Shown in pieces: positions 35,056-47,637 of a stretch of DNA of 64,000 nt. Under the pieces are notes generated by a model. It had not been told where the DNA came from and did no database searches. It saw nothing but the letters and a program-made list of their open reading frames with translations. The stretch's first letter is position 1, and every line of letters starts with the position of its first letter. Origin of the DNA: Carya illinoinensis (taxonomy: Eukaryota > Streptophyta > Magnoliopsida > Fagales > Juglandaceae); contig NC_056764.1 in NCBI RefSeq assembly GCF_018687715.1, positions 17,598,501 to 17,662,500 of the forward strand, written 5' to 3'. The translations under genes were made by a program, and so were the position numbers.

Positions 35056-35068
35056 CACCCCCCAACTT
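35056..35068 (-). promoter_or_regulatory. EL13 polypurine tract
   Basis: On the minus strand TTGGGGGGTG directly precedes the TGATGAG start of the 3' LTR. EL15 has the same tract at 46615-46624. Confidence 0.85.
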
Positions 35069-36841
35069 ACTCATTGCTAGTCCCTAGCAATTTTCATGTC
35101 AAAACGACAAAAGAGATAAAAAACAAAATCACACATAAAGGCCATCAAGTCACACTTTCCAAATTCACGTATCAAAACAATCTAAGGAATCCAATAGCCT
35201 ATCAAGATCAATCCACCTATAGCAATTCACAGAGTATGTGTGTGTTCTCCAAGCCATAATCATCTTACTACTAACCTTGATACATGCAACATCAAGAACA
35301 TCTCAAGCAAAATGTTCAACTTCATAACTCACGGGTATAATAGTGTTTCGTGTAAGGGCTCTCTCTATGGAGTTGACAATGGGTGTATACACACTCTCAT
35401 GAAAAATTAGGCAATTATGTACAAGGAACAAACAAACATTGATCTTATGATAGGAACACTAACAAATGAGATTTCCACCAGTCTTTCCAACAGCTTACTT
35501 AGGATCAAAACGGTCAACACAAAAGGTTGTAATGTGGCTTGGTTTCGGGGCTATATGAAAAAAAAGGATGAAAGGGATTCAAAAATTTCCAAGTACATAC
35601 AAAGGAAATTTTATTAAATATCTCAATAGACCACAGTTCTCACTTGATGTGCTCTCCAACTTTTCATATCATCAAATAATAATGTTTTTCCTTCTTCTTC
35701 CTTTTTTTTTCAACAATTTGATGGACAAACACATGCCACTTTTGCATTCTTTCCATCTCTACCAACTTTTTTTTTTAGCTCACTCAGTTGAACACTTTGC
35801 AATTTGTACTCTTCTCTTTTTTCTGTCGTCTTCTTCTTTTTTTTTTTTTTTAATTTGAAAATGATAAAATTAAAGAAAGAAAATACAAATTCCACACCTA
35901 GTATACACTTGGAAATAAAAAGGGTAAGAAAAACTGTGTATAGGTTATACTCCAATGTGGAGAGGCATGGATGATATGGGCATATCAAAAGAAAAAGCTA
36001 CATGTGTTTATTACCTCAAAGTTGGCTACTGGGGGTCTATGATGGAAATGGATAGCTTGAAAGGCTCAAACGTTAATCCTAAATTGACCTTCGTCATATC
36101 CCAAGTATATCCACCATTGTACCATAAACCATGTAATGATATTCTCAAAAGAAGTGCCCAATTCAACAGATCAATGAACGCTTATCACAATTTACTGCAT
36201 TTGTATCCTCTCAATTCTCTCCAAACTCACATGAATACTTAAGCAAAAGAGTTCTCTAGCTACATGTGTCAAACCACCTTCTTACCACAAAACTTGGATA
36301 AGTGCATTAAGAGTTCTGTGAATTCTTCAGCAAAAATGATTATGGTGGGTTTGGTGAATTCACGAAGATGGCTATGAATGAGAATGAGTACACATGTGAA
36401 AATGATGCATGTGTTATGCAAATTAAAAAAAAATATGCCACAGAGTTTCAACAAGCATTTTAAATACTGAATTTGCACCACCACCCCCAACTTAAATGAA
36501 ACATTATCCTCCATGTTTAAAAATCAAAATTAGATGGGGAGTAACTAAAAATGGTAGAATACACCTGATGAGTGACGAACGTAGCTCGCTAAGCACCAAA
36601 GATGGTAACCTGAAATGACGAAATGAAATTATCCTACAATAAAAAACAAAGAAAAAAAACAGCAAACAAAAAGGAAAAGAAAGAAAATAAAAGAAAACAA
36701 AAATAAAACAAAGCAAAACAAAATAAATAAATAAAAACATACTTGGGTGGTGTGGTCAAGGTTGATAGACTGGATCCATAAGTGAAATGTCTTCCACTTT
36801 CGAAACTTGCCTATCAATTAACACTTTAAGGCATTGACCAT
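35069..36841 (-). other. EL13 long 3' untranslated region
   Basis: About 1.8 kb lies between the pol remnant and the polypurine tract. I see no protein domain here, and no env-like frame. It carries a second G-rich tract at about 36480-36497 (minus strand AAGTTGGGGGTGG). There are CT-rich runs at 35690-35850 and an AAAC/AAAT-rich run at 36640-36735. A comparable region with a similar tract occurs in EL11. Confidence 0.6.
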
Positions 36842-37132
36842 TTATTTTAAAGATCCAACCATCCTCAGATCCTCAGGATCTTCTATTTCTACTGCCCCAT
36901 TTACAAAAACATTATTCACTACAAAGGGGTCAGTCCACCTAAACCGAAGTTTTCCTTGGTGTTTGTGAAATCCAAAATTATATAAGTATATTCGGTCATT
37001 AGGTTTAAATCTCTTCCTAAGAATATTTTTATCATGAAACGTTTTCATTTTAACCTTATAGACTTTAGACTTAGGCAAAGGTTTCAATTTAACTCTTAGT
37101 GCTTTCATACTTACAGGAATCTTTTTCCACAT
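36842..37132 (-). pseudogene. EL13 pre-RT linker fused in frame to integrase C-terminus
   Basis: This 96-codon open frame starts with the linker normally found before RT (ALRVKLKPLPKS, residues 11-22). It changes at about residue 22-24 to the end of integrase (VYKVKMKTFHDKNILRKRF, then GKLRFRWTDPFVVNNVFVNG). The junction is near 37060-37070. RT, RNase H and the integrase catalytic core are deleted. The frame is kept through the junction and on to near the normal Pol end. Confidence 0.8.
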
Positions 37133-39580
37133 TTCTTAGGAAACTCCTCAAATTTCTGTTGCCAAGCTTGTGTGCCATAATCCTGAGTTTTATAAAAAAA
37201 AAAAAGCACAAATATCAATAACATCAGATGAATCACTAATAGTATCAAACTCAGAATTCACAAGGGGATATTCAAGGGGATCAAAATTATGAGTTGTGAG
37301 AACTCCCTTGTCTATAAGTGCGTCAATCATGTACGTTTGGTGGCACTCATCATCTGTTGGCTATTTCTCAATATGGAAAATGTTGACCTCCATGGTCATG
37401 TTTCCAAAAGATAGCTTCATCAACCCATTCTTGCAATTTATAAGTGCATTAGCCGTAGTAAGGAAAGGTCTACCTAATATGAGAGGAACCTTAGAGTTTG
37501 ACTCAACAACTGATTAAGTGTCCAAAATTAAGAAATCAACAGGATAATAAAACTTGTCAATTTGGATCAAAACATCCTCAACTATCCCTCTCGGTTTCTT
37601 AACTAAACGATCAGCCAACTGAAGTACAATAGAAGTAGGCTTAATTTCACACAAACCAAGCTACAAATAAATGGAATAAGGCATCAAATTAACACTAACT
37701 CCTAGATCTAGCAAGGCTTGCCCAAACTCATGATTTCCAATATTACATGCAATGGTTGGACAACCAGGATCCTTGTTCTTAGGAGGAATTCGCTGTTCAG
37801 TTAGAGCAATAACTTGCTCTGTCAGAAATGTTGTATTCTTAACATGGTGCTTCCTCTTAACTATACACAAATCTTTAAGAACTTTTGCGTAAGTAGGAAC
37901 TTGTTTAATAACATGCAAAAGATGAAGGTTAATCTTTACCTGCTTGAGGTTCTCCAAGATTTCATTACTAGAATCCAAAGTTCGCATACCAGATTTTAAA
38001 GCTTGAGGAAATGGTACCTTAATTCGACTCTTGATTGCGTTGGCTTCCTTGGGGAACTCGGTACTATCATTGCTTTGTTCCTCTTCAACATCCTTTGGTT
38101 TATCAATTGTTTGGATGTGTAAGAACTTACCACTTCTTGTCACAATGGCATTGACTTCTTTCAAATTTTTTTGTGCCATATGTTGACCTTGGGGTGTGGA
38201 CTGAGCTTGAGAAGGAAACTTGCCACGCTCATTCACACTCAAGGCGCTCATTATCTTGGATATATGACTTTTTATCTCTTTGTTTTCTTCAACAACCTGC
38301 ATAATCAAAGATTCAAACTTTTGATTAGTTTTACTCTGTGCCTCAATAAAAGCATGTAAAGTATCTTCTAAGGGGCTCCTAGAAGATGAATGTGCAGGAT
38401 ATGATCTAGAGGGTTGTGCAGGCTGCTGGTTTTCAGATTTCCAACTAAAATTGGGGTGATTACGCCACCCAGGATTGTAGGTATCAGAGAAAGGTGCAAT
38501 AGGCTTCATGTACATACCTGAGGCATTACATTGTTCCTCATACATCCCTCTCATCTCAGCAAATGTGGGACACTCTTGGGCAAGGTGATCTATCCCACCA
38601 CACACAAAACATGGTCCAAAAGACTCTGCATGATTAGCCACGTGTATTGGCTTTAAGTCTTTATTCTTCAACACCTCTAGCTCCCTAGTGAGTATCTCAA
38701 CCTTAGCCTTTAGGTTATCCCCTTCCCTGAGATGGTAAATTCCACTACCATATAGGTTTCCTGTAGGTCATGATCTATTTGTGCTCTCAGTAGCACTAGG
38801 TCCAGTCCAAGTGTGAGCTTTTTCAGCAAGCTCATTAAGGTATTTTATGGCATCATCAGGATCTTTCTGCAAAAACTCACCATTACACATCATCTCCACA
38901 AATTGACGCTCTCTAGGTGTAAGTCCCTCATAAAAATAGCTCACTAAGCGCCAATTCTCATACCCATGGTGAGGACACATACTCAATAGCTCCTTAAATC
39001 TCTCCCAAGACTGATACAAAGTCTCACTGTCCTTTTGGACAAAGGTGGAGATTTGCCTTTTTAAAGCATTGGTCTTATGTTGGGGAAAGTATTTATTAAA
39101 GAAGACCTGAGTCATCTCATTCCATGATCTAATAGATCATGGTCTCAATGAGTATAGTCATCTCTTAGCTCTATCCTTCAAAGAGAAAGGAAAGAACTTA
39201 AGTCTCACAATGTCATCAGTTGCATTTTGACTATGAAAAGTCGCAACTACTTCTTCAAACTCCCTAATGTGCACATATGGATTTTCATTTTCCAAGCCAT
39301 GAAAAGTAGGGAGTAACTGTATCATCCCTGTTTTAAAATCCAATTGGAGAATATTAGCTGGAAACATGATGCATGATGGTGTGGCTATGCGTGTAGGGTG
39401 GAGGTAATCCTGAAGGGTCCTAGTGGGTTGATCTTCGTGTTCACTCATTTTCTCAGAATTAGAAGAATTATCAAACAAATGATCAAAAAAATTAAACTCT
39501 GACTCTAACACAGGTCTCCAAGCAAACCGACCTAAGGCGTCTCTAAACCTGTGCATGCACGGTAGAGAAAAACGCAACAC
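37133..39580 (-). pseudogene. EL13 Gag-protease
   Basis: The Gag probably starts at the internal Met of MHRFRDALGRFAWRP (about 39556). The capsid domain includes LHPTRIATPSCIMFP, FPFSLKDRAKR and MTQVFFNKYFPQHKTNALKR. Three TGA stops interrupt one frame: two at about 39125-39160 and one at 38766. The knuckle is CFVCGGIDHLAQEC (CX2CX4HX4C, intact). The linker includes TYNPGWRNHPNFSWK and RSPLEDTLHAFIEAQ. Protease begins with ALLDLGVSVNLMPYSIYL, then a stop at 37661, and runs with further stops to about 37133 (LGRPFLTTANALINCKNG). It is the best preserved Gag of this branch in the window. Confidence 0.88.
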
Positions 39581-39702
39581 TAAAAAAACTACAAAAAGAA
39601 AAAGAAAATAAAATAAAGATGCAGCAAGCTAAAAGAGCGAACGAAATAACCGCCTTTACAAACTATTGAAATGAAAAACTATCTCACAATTCTTCTACCA
39701 TC

Positions 39703-39720
39703 TCCCCGGCAACGGTGCCA
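39703..39720 (-). promoter_or_regulatory. EL13 primer-binding site (tRNA-Asp)
   Basis: On the minus strand TGGCACCGTTGCCGGGGA follows the 5' LTR after a 6-base spacer. It matches the tRNA-Asp 3' complement at 17 of 18 positions. Confidence 0.9.
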
Positions 39721-39726
39721 GAATTT

Positions 39727-41062
39727 GAGTACTCCCAAAGAATAACGCAGTAGTTGTAGCACAACTTTGGGGTGTCGATTCCACAGGAAGAAAAATTAAA
39801 AGAATAGCAAGGGGAACAAATAAACTAAAGAAAAAATTAAATAAGAAATAGAGAACAAAGATTAATTTTAAATGTAAATTAAAGTGAAGCAAAGTGATTA
39901 ACGGAAAAAGTACTCAAATTTGACAAACAGTAGAGCGTCGGGAATCCCTTGCACAAATCCGGTATTTTAATTATTCTTAATTCATTGGATAACTCAATTA
40001 GGAACTCAATTTACGAAATTCCCAATCGGAAGGTATAGATTTATAAACCAAAATTAAATCAAATTTAACCCTTTGCAAAAACATTCATCACTTTTAAAAT
40101 ACGTAAATTACTACCCCTATTGAGAAAATCCAAAGACGACAATATACTCAGGGAGCAATATTACAACAAAAAACTAAATCAATATAGATAAATAATTGAT
40201 CCAAACATAATTAAAGAACTAATCCATTCAATAGAAAAAGCATGATTGAAGCCATAAACAAAATAAATTCTATGATTATTCAGAGAAGAAAACATCAACG
40301 ATGAATTGAGAATGATAAAACAAAAGAGTTTTAGCAATTGAAAACAAAATACATGAATTAAAAATAAATTAGAAATACCATCTAATGTGCAAGTTCATCT
40401 ATAACCCTACTTGAGAATTTAGTTACCCATAAATATACTAGACAACAAAAATCTCCAGAGAAAACTGAAGCGAACGGTGGCCATGGAAGTGATTTTCTCC
40501 TCTCTTCAGATCTGCCTCTTGTGCCTCCTCCCTTCCATTTCGTACTAATGATATACTTATATAGGGTAGGAAAGAAACCCTAATGTCCTCTTGATTTCCG
40601 CATAAAAAAATCGCCTAAATTTTAGGACTTGGAGTTCGAATTGGGAAATCCTTATTAGAGACAAAGTTATATCCCTTTAAGATAGCTTTCCAATGCATCA
40701 AGAATTGCAGCAATTTGATATGTGAGTAAAAAGATACAGTTAAAAGACTAAAGTATGTCCAGACTGTCTCCTAGCGAATTTTGGACTTGTACTTTTTGTA
40801 GTTTCATTTTATGATTTTTTTTCTTTTTCTTTTCTTCCAAATTGCTCTCAAACCCCATGAATGTCCTCCTTTGAATTTGACTGGACTTGACTTGCTCTTT
40901 TATAAATTTTGAAATTAAACATAAAAAAAACTGCTTAGGAGTATCCCAACGTAAATAGAAATTCAATTAAAGAATGCACATTAATTCCTATGATTTCTAT
41001 TCACATTTTAGCATTTTAGTCTAATAATAGGGTATTTAGAGTGCACTTTCGCACACTCATCA
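39727..41062 (-). mobile_element. EL13 5' LTR
   Basis: It is the partner of 33690-35055. On the minus strand it runs from TGATGAGTGTGCGAAAGTGC to GGGAGTACTCA. ATATC follows at 41063-41067. Confidence 0.92.
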
Positions 41063-41067
41063 ATATC

Positions 41068-43290
41068 TATAGAAGATATTTTCAGTATTATTAGATAAGC
41101 TTGTTTATAATGTAGCACAATTGTAATATTTTAATGAACTCTAAAAATATTATAATTGTGGATAAATATTTATATTAAATATTTTAGTTTTTTTAAAATA
41201 TGAAGAGGTCTAATTTTATGTTGAAAACTCTTATTTAATTTAAATGGTTTATCCTCTTTGAGTAATTAACGATCTTTATCATTTTAAATAATGATAAAGA
41301 TATATTATTTTATAAACTTTAATTTGTAAAATAATATTCTATCTAAATTTCGCTCAGTATTTTATCTAAGTGTTTTATTTCAAATAAAACAATTATGTGT
41401 TTTCAAATCAGTGTTTAAACTCATCGTTAGATTGTTTTGAGGATCCCGAAGTGAAGAACTTAGATTAAATACCCAGACCCCTCTCTTTTCATCCTTATTT
41501 TTTCTCTTTTTCCTTTTCTTCTTTCTCTCTCTTCTCTCTCTTTCCAAGCCCCTCTCTTTGGTTCCTCCACCGTGCATGTGCTTCAAGTTCCCAGCTGGCG
41601 CCACCTCCAGCCGCCGTGCCCCACCTCCCACACCGGCATGATCTTGCCCTACTGGCGACCAATACCTCATCGGTGGTGAGCTTTATCGGCAGCCACTCCT
41701 CCCTCTTTCTCCTCCCAAGTAAATGGGTTTTACACCCATTTTCTACTCCTTGAGCCACCATACACGGCCAAAATGACCACCAAGCACCACCAATGGATTC
41801 ACCACGTCATGGGCTTCCTCCCCATGTCCTTCTTTCCCTCTAACTCTCTCTTTTGCTCCGATGGTTCTCCATAGCTAGAGTTTCGGTTGCACCACCGTAC
41901 GCTGCCGTACATGGCTACCCATGATGTTTCACCACCACGACCTCGTTCCTCTCATCACCACGACCTCTCCCAACAAATTTCATGGCCAACAGAGCTGTAC
42001 ACAGCTCTCACTCTCTGTCACTCTCCAAGTTCAAGTGGCCGATCCACCATCGTGAACTACCGTATGGCCACCACCTTGCCACCACAGCTCCACCACATCT
42101 TCCTCTACCTCCCCCTAGCTTTCCATGAAGTTCTATGGCCTTTATCCACCCCAAGTAAGCTCCCACCTTTTCGGATTTACTGTTCACAGCATGATGCCGC
42201 CACCATTGACCACCACGAGGCCATCATGAGCCTTTCCAAGACCACACCTAGCTATTCTTAGCCCAAACCACCACTTTACATGGTGGACAACCAACGTACA
42301 CGGTGTTACCACCACATACGCTCCTCTGAAGCTTAATCGTGACGAGTAGCAAGCGACGCACGGGTTATCTTGTCTATGGTATAACCCTCTATCTCTAATT
42401 ATTTACATTTAAAGTAGTTGATTGGTTGGATTATAGATTGTGTAGTTAGTATTTGTGGAGTTCACTGCATAGTTGTGAAGTGAAGTGCAGTTGTGAAGTG
42501 TTGAGCTTGATTGTGTAGCATTGTGGACTGTGCTGTGAAGTATGGGCGTGAGATGGATGCTGTAGTTGTAATATGGAGTAAAGTGTGAAGAGAGTACGTG
42601 TGGAAGTACTTTGTGTAGTGCAGCGATGCATCGTGTGACGTGCGCTATAGTGATGTGTGGTGTAGAATGAAGGGAGTACGCGTGAAGTGTACTCCATGTT
42701 GTATGGCGATGAAACATGGCGTCGTGATAATAAGTGTCGTAGCGAAAGGAGTACGTGTGCCACGTACTCCATGTCACGTAGTGATGCACTGTGAGACGTT
42801 TATCATAGTTATGTTTGTTGTAGTGTGGATGGAAGGGAGTTCACGTGAGTGTACTCTGTGCTAGGTTGTGATACACCGGATGGCGTGTCATGAAGGGTTA
42901 GATGGTGTAGCAGAGAAGCATGGAGTGTATTGTGTAACATCGGGAAACTATGTAACAGTGTCCCGAAGCAATGGTGAGGTGGTTGTAGTCCAAGGTAATG
43001 GATGTTGCCTTGAGACTGACGTGTGGCTGAAAGTAAGTGTGAAGCAGTGAAAAGGTATCAGAGACCGTAGCGGAAGCACGATGGACCTCGTGCTGCTATT
43101 CAAGAATTTGTCTTGAGCTGCATAATGTGACAAAGGCGCATTTATGGATGCAGTCCTCTTGTTATGTGACCGGAACTATATAACAGTGTCCTGAAGCAAT
43201 GGTCATATGGCCTGTAGTCCGAGGTAACGGGTGTCACCTTGTGGTTGACTATGGCTAAGAGTATAAAGAAGGGGTGGAAAAGTATCAGAG
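41068..43290 (+). mobile_element. EL12 middle part: AT-rich, CT-rich and tandemly repeated blocks
   Basis: Positions 41068-41460 match EL16 at about 56730-57100 (for example GATATTTTCAGT and AGATTAAATACCC in both). A CT-rich block lies at 41480-41560. Positions 41560-42400 code for His/Pro-rich frames, which I regard as non-coding because similar blocks occur in the EL3 LTRs. From 42450 to 43290 there are diverged tandem units: one built on GGAGTACGYGTG at about 42660-42850, and a 230-bp duplication built on AACAGTGTCC(C/T)GAAGCAATGG at 42953 and 43182. Confidence 0.65.
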
Positions 43291-44047
43291 TGTGATACCC
43301 CGTTTTTACGTGTATTTTCACTGAAGGAGTATTTTAATTTAATTAATATATTGGTCCTTTTATTTTAAATTATTACATTTTAATTGGTTTTATTTTAATT
43401 TGATGTGGTGTTTAATTTATTTTAGTCATTTTATGGTTTTTAAAATTGTTTTTGTCGGATTAGTTTTTGGACTCCGGAGGTGAGGACTGGACCTCATTTT
43501 CTTTCTCCATCTTTTCTTTTCTCTTTTTCTTTTTTCCCTTTTTCCTTTTTTCTTTCTTTTCTTCTTTCTTTCTTTTCTTCTTCTTCCTTTCCTTTCCTCC
43601 CGCGCGCAGCTCTTCTCTCCCTCTCTCTGTCGCCGATTGCTTCGGCCACCTAGACCACTGTCATCCGGCCGACGTAGCTGACACCGCCCCCATAGGAGCC
43701 AGAGTGTGCAGATGATCCCTAGGGGAGATCATGGTGCATGCAATAATTGGATCGGGTTTTTGATTTTGGATATAGGCCATTTTCTAGGAAAATGGTGAGG
43801 TTATGTTTGAGGCTTTGTGATCCATTTTTGGGGAAAATGGTGGTTTCTTGTTTTGGGCCATTATCTGGGATAATGGCAAGGACTAGTTTTAAAGGTTACG
43901 TTTTGGGCCAAAATGAGATTTTGGCGTGCGTGGAAAAATGTGGTTTTATGGGTTATGTGCATTTGCATTCTTTCATGCATATTGTTCGAGTTTAATATGT
44001 TTTTATCTTGTGGTGTTTGGATCTTTACTTACCTACGGCACCATTTT
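43291..44047 (+). mobile_element. EL14: partial LTR of the EL3 family
   Basis: It starts TGTGATACCCCGTTTTTACG and follows the EL3 LTR through the CT-rich block to about 43700. It then jumps to the GAGATCATGGTGCATGCA block and follows the EL3 LTR to TTTACTTACCTACGGCACCA. At 44047 it stops, and satellite sequence begins. The LTR 3' end (GGGGGC..CACA) is absent, so no duplication can be identified. Confidence 0.8.
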
Positions 44048-44498
44048 GGAATGACTTTCCTTGTATTGAAATGTGGTGTATCAAGTCTAATCATCTAATT
44101 CACTCAAAGAACAATGCAAAACAAAACAACAAGAGTAATAAAGCCTATATAAAAAAGGAGAGAAAGAATTAAAATTGAAATTTAGTTTGAAAGATGGTTT
44201 AAAGATGATTAACCACATGTAAGTTGATGAATGCCCTTAACTCCAGTTACGAGCCTAACCAAGGTTAGATAAGGGGCGTATGGCACAACTTGGGCAAGAG
44301 GGAAACCAATGGTATGGCATCTGCGGGCTAAAATTTGAAGAATGAAAGAAAAAACAGGTTTCTTAGAGTCAATTAGTCCAACGCTAGAACAGAGTTAGGA
44401 CGGTAAAGGGGGGATGTATTTGATGAGATTTCCCGTGAGAAAACGGTGTAAACGGCATAGGCTATAGTCCGATTCGTTGCAATGCGCAAAGGGGTGCC

Positions 44499-46614
44499 TG
44501 ACTCAGTTTCGAATGTGCTTCCAAGTGTAGAAGTGTCAAATTGTATTAAGGATAAGTCCAGAATCGTATTCCACAGGGACAATGGGTTATCAAAGCGTAT
44601 AGGAGATTTGTGAGTAACAAATGAATCAAGTATGAGTGATGAAAATAAAATTCAAATGCAATGAAAAAAAAAAAAGATAATCGAAGTTAAAATAAAAGTT
44701 TCTTAAGAAAAACAAATTAACGAACACTTGGGTTGGGTATGAGACTCTCTTTATTTCGGATTCTAGATAATTTTCTCGATTAACAATCCAATCAAGGCAT
44801 TGCTAATCGGAAGATACAAATTTAAGCTTAAGTTTTGCAATATTTTCCTAATGGATTTTCTATTTTACTAGCCGAACACACATTAACAAACAATCGAGAG
44901 AAGCCTTGATAATTTTCAAACTTTTGTTGTGCCTTACGTCAACAACAAAATAAGAGCAAGAGCTTCAATCTATTTTCAATTTAAATCCAACTAGTAATAT
45001 AGTGAAATCAACAATCAATCACAAAATATTGCATCAAACTAGAACCTAAAATAAATTAAATCTCATTCCACAACCCAAGTTTAAGAAATTAGTTGCACAT
45101 GATATTTCTAGCAATAAAAATTAATCTAAGTTGAACCATGATAAAATCTAAGAGAAAATTTCCAAACAAAATAAATCCTAGAGATGCTGCCACTGCCCGT
45201 AGGAAAACAGACACTAAGCTGAAAACTGAAATATAAATTGAGAAAATAAAATGAAGAACAAACCTCCAAAGAAATGAAGAAACAACCGAATGGAACTTAA
45301 AAGAAAGGTCTTAAGAGAAATAAAATAAAATAAAAAACAATCAACACTGCTGTCCAACCAACTGGAAATAAACCAAGATCACCGATCAAATAAACAAAAA
45401 AAAACTGAAAGAAAGAATTAAAACTCTGCTGCAGCTCTATGAAACCGAAAAGAAAAGAGAGAAAATAAAACTCTCAAAACTGCCTAACGTCCCAACGAAA
45501 AGCAAGAAAAAAAACTTCAAGCTAAGCTACTCCACTGTCTTAAACGAAAAAAGAAAGAAAGAAGGTCTACCTCTGTAGCCGAATGAATATGCAAGAAACA
45601 ATGAAACAAGTTTAAGCTACTGCTGTAGCCGAATGAAAATGAAAAAAAAAAAACAATGAAAACTAAATAAAACTGGCTGCCCAGCGTCTGAAAACTAACA
45701 ACTCCAAAACTAAAATGAAAGATGAGTCCTTGGTCTGGAAAACTCCTCCAGCCCGAACCCCCTTGAAATGAAGCAACAAGCAAGATAAATAAACTGCCCC
45801 CGTTTGAAACGAAAAAGGAAAGAAAGAAAAAAATAACTCCAAAAGCTACTCTGCTGTTGCTGCACGTTCATCTGTGAGTTCCAGCATCTTGCTGTCTTCA
45901 ACTTCCTTCCATCTCTCAGCTTCACATGCCAAAAGCTTCCAGCAGCACATAACTGATCTGCTGCACGTCCAGCTGCTGCATGTGTGCATGGGAATGCTTT
46001 GTTGGTCTGAATGATGCTGTCTGCTGTAACGTCCAAGTGATCTGCATGTGTCCGAATGCTTTCTGCACTTTTCTGCATGTGTGCATGTGTGAGTCCACTG
46101 CATGGTTGCATTTTCTGCATGTGTGTTGTGTCCAACGTGATGATGCTTGTGTGCTCCTGCTGTTGGCTGTCCGAGTGCCTTTCTGCTGCTGTGTTCCTGC
46201 TGCATGTGTGCTGTCCATGTGGTCCGAATGGTCTGCATTGTTTGCATGTGCATTGTGCTTTTCCTTGCTGCAGCAGCTGCTGCAGATCCGAGTGAGTGGG
46301 TGTGCTTTTAGCTTGTGTGAGTTTGTGTTGCAACGTGCTGTCCAAGTGGTCCGAATGGTCTGCATTGTTTGCTGTGTGCATTTTTCTGCATGTGTATTGC
46401 CCAAACTACCCTTGTTATGAGAGGAATAAAAAATGGAATATTTATTGTCATGTGAAGTTATTGTATTATAAATCTTTTTAAGTACAAAAATACCAGAATT
46501 TATCAATTGACTCAAGTATTGTGATCTATTGCATAATTAAGTACTTAAATCATTTTTTTATTAAACAATTTATTCACTTAAGTAACTTAATCATGCAGTT
46601 TGAGCGCTTCATCA
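44499..46614 (-). mobile_element. EL15 3' LTR
   Basis: On the minus strand it starts TGATGAAGCGC after the tract GTTGGGGGGTG (46615-46625) and ends GCACATTCGAAACTGAGTCA. It contains A-rich blocks (45290-45700) and TGCATGTG/CCGAATGG-rich repeats (45960-46390) like EL10. The overlapping frames in this repeat block are not credible genes. Confidence 0.88.
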
Positions 46615-47192
46615 CACCCCCCAACTAGCTTTTTGCTAGAGTCTTAGCAAATAAAGTGAATGAATTCATGTGAAGGTGAGTTTTCCAACTACAATTCCAA
46701 AAGAAGTTCGAGGATCACATGCCATGAAATAACTTGTTGAGTTTAAGAACACTGGAGATAGATTAATATGAATTTTGTATCAACTGAGAGATTTATACAC
46801 CATTTAGTTAATCAACCAAGGGAATTACATGTAACAAAGCTTGCTTTCTTTCAAGTGCATGGAAATGGGGTTAGAATTCCAAGATCGACTACCAAGAGAC
46901 ATTAACAGTTTGAATCACAACAACCAATCTGAGAAAACCACATGGTCTTACTCTAATTCAAAACCATTGTAGTGGCGGCTTTCACGCTATTACACTTTGA
47001 AAGGCGCCTACTTCTTCTTCTTTTTTTTTTTTTGTAAGGGCCCCGTTAATAGGCAGCCTTTTCCACTACACAAATGTAATTTTTATTTATTTATTTATTT
47101 TTTTATGTTTTTAGATTTCCTAGTGGGGGAATTGGACCTATGAATGTGCGCCTATCCACACTTTTACAAGTCAGCCCTTACCACTAGTCAGC

Positions 47193-47637
47193 CCTTTCTG
47201 CTGCTGTGTTCCTGCTGCATGTGTGCTGTCCATGTGGTCCGAATCGTCTGCATTGTTTGCATGTGCATTGTGCTTTTCCTTGCTGCAGCAGCTGCTGCAG
47301 ATCCGAGTGAGTGGGTGTGCTTTTAGCATGTGTGAGTTTGTGTTGCAACGTGCTGTCCAAGTGGTCCGAATGGTCTGCATTGTTTGCTGTTTTGCTGTGT
47401 GCATTTTTCTGCATGTGTATTGCCCAAACTACCCTTGTTATGAGAGGAATAAAAAATGGAATATTTATTGTCATGTGAAGTTATTGTATTATAAATCTTT
47501 TTAAGCACAAAAATACCAGAATTTATCAATTGACTCAAGTATTGTGATCTATTGCATAATTAAGAACTTAAATTATTTTTTTATTAAACAATTTATTCAC
47601 TTAAGTAACTTAATCATGCAGTTTTAGCGCTTCATCA
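47193..47637 (-). mobile_element. EL15 truncated 5' LTR
   Basis: It matches 46178-46614 almost perfectly. The break at about 47193 lies in the sequence CCTTTCTG, shared by both sides of the junction with GTCAGCCCTT repeated just before it. This suggests a microhomology-mediated deletion. Confidence 0.85.

Larger units (their letters stand above)
33690..41062 (-). mobile_element. EL13: Athila/Tat-like LTR retrotransposon, complete ends, pol deleted
   Basis: This is a 7,373-bp element with LTRs at 33690-35055 and 39727-41062 and the 5-bp duplication ATATC at 33685-33689 and 41063-41067. On the minus strand the order is 5' LTR, tRNA-Asp primer site, gag, protease, a joined linker-integrase tail, a long 3' UTR, polypurine tract and 3' LTR. 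RT, RNase H and most of integrase are absent. It inserted into EL12, whose halves rejoin across it. Confidence 0.93.
44499..47637 (-). mobile_element. EL15: internally deleted LTR retrotransposon inside the satellite
   Basis: The duplication GTGCC flanks it (44494-44498 and 47638-47642). On the minus strand a truncated 5' LTR (47637 to 47193) is joined to 3' UTR (47192 to 46615), polypurine tract and a full 3' LTR (46614 to 44499). The rest of the 5' LTR, primer site, gag and pol are deleted. I count six substitutions and one 8-bp indel over about 437 aligned LTR bases, so it is young. The family is that of EL10. Confidence 0.9.

Noticed and set aside
41887..42261. 124-codon His/Pro-rich frame
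   Set aside because: It lies in the LTR block of EL12 equivalent to the proline-rich block of the EL3 LTR, and lacks homologous features or a start context.
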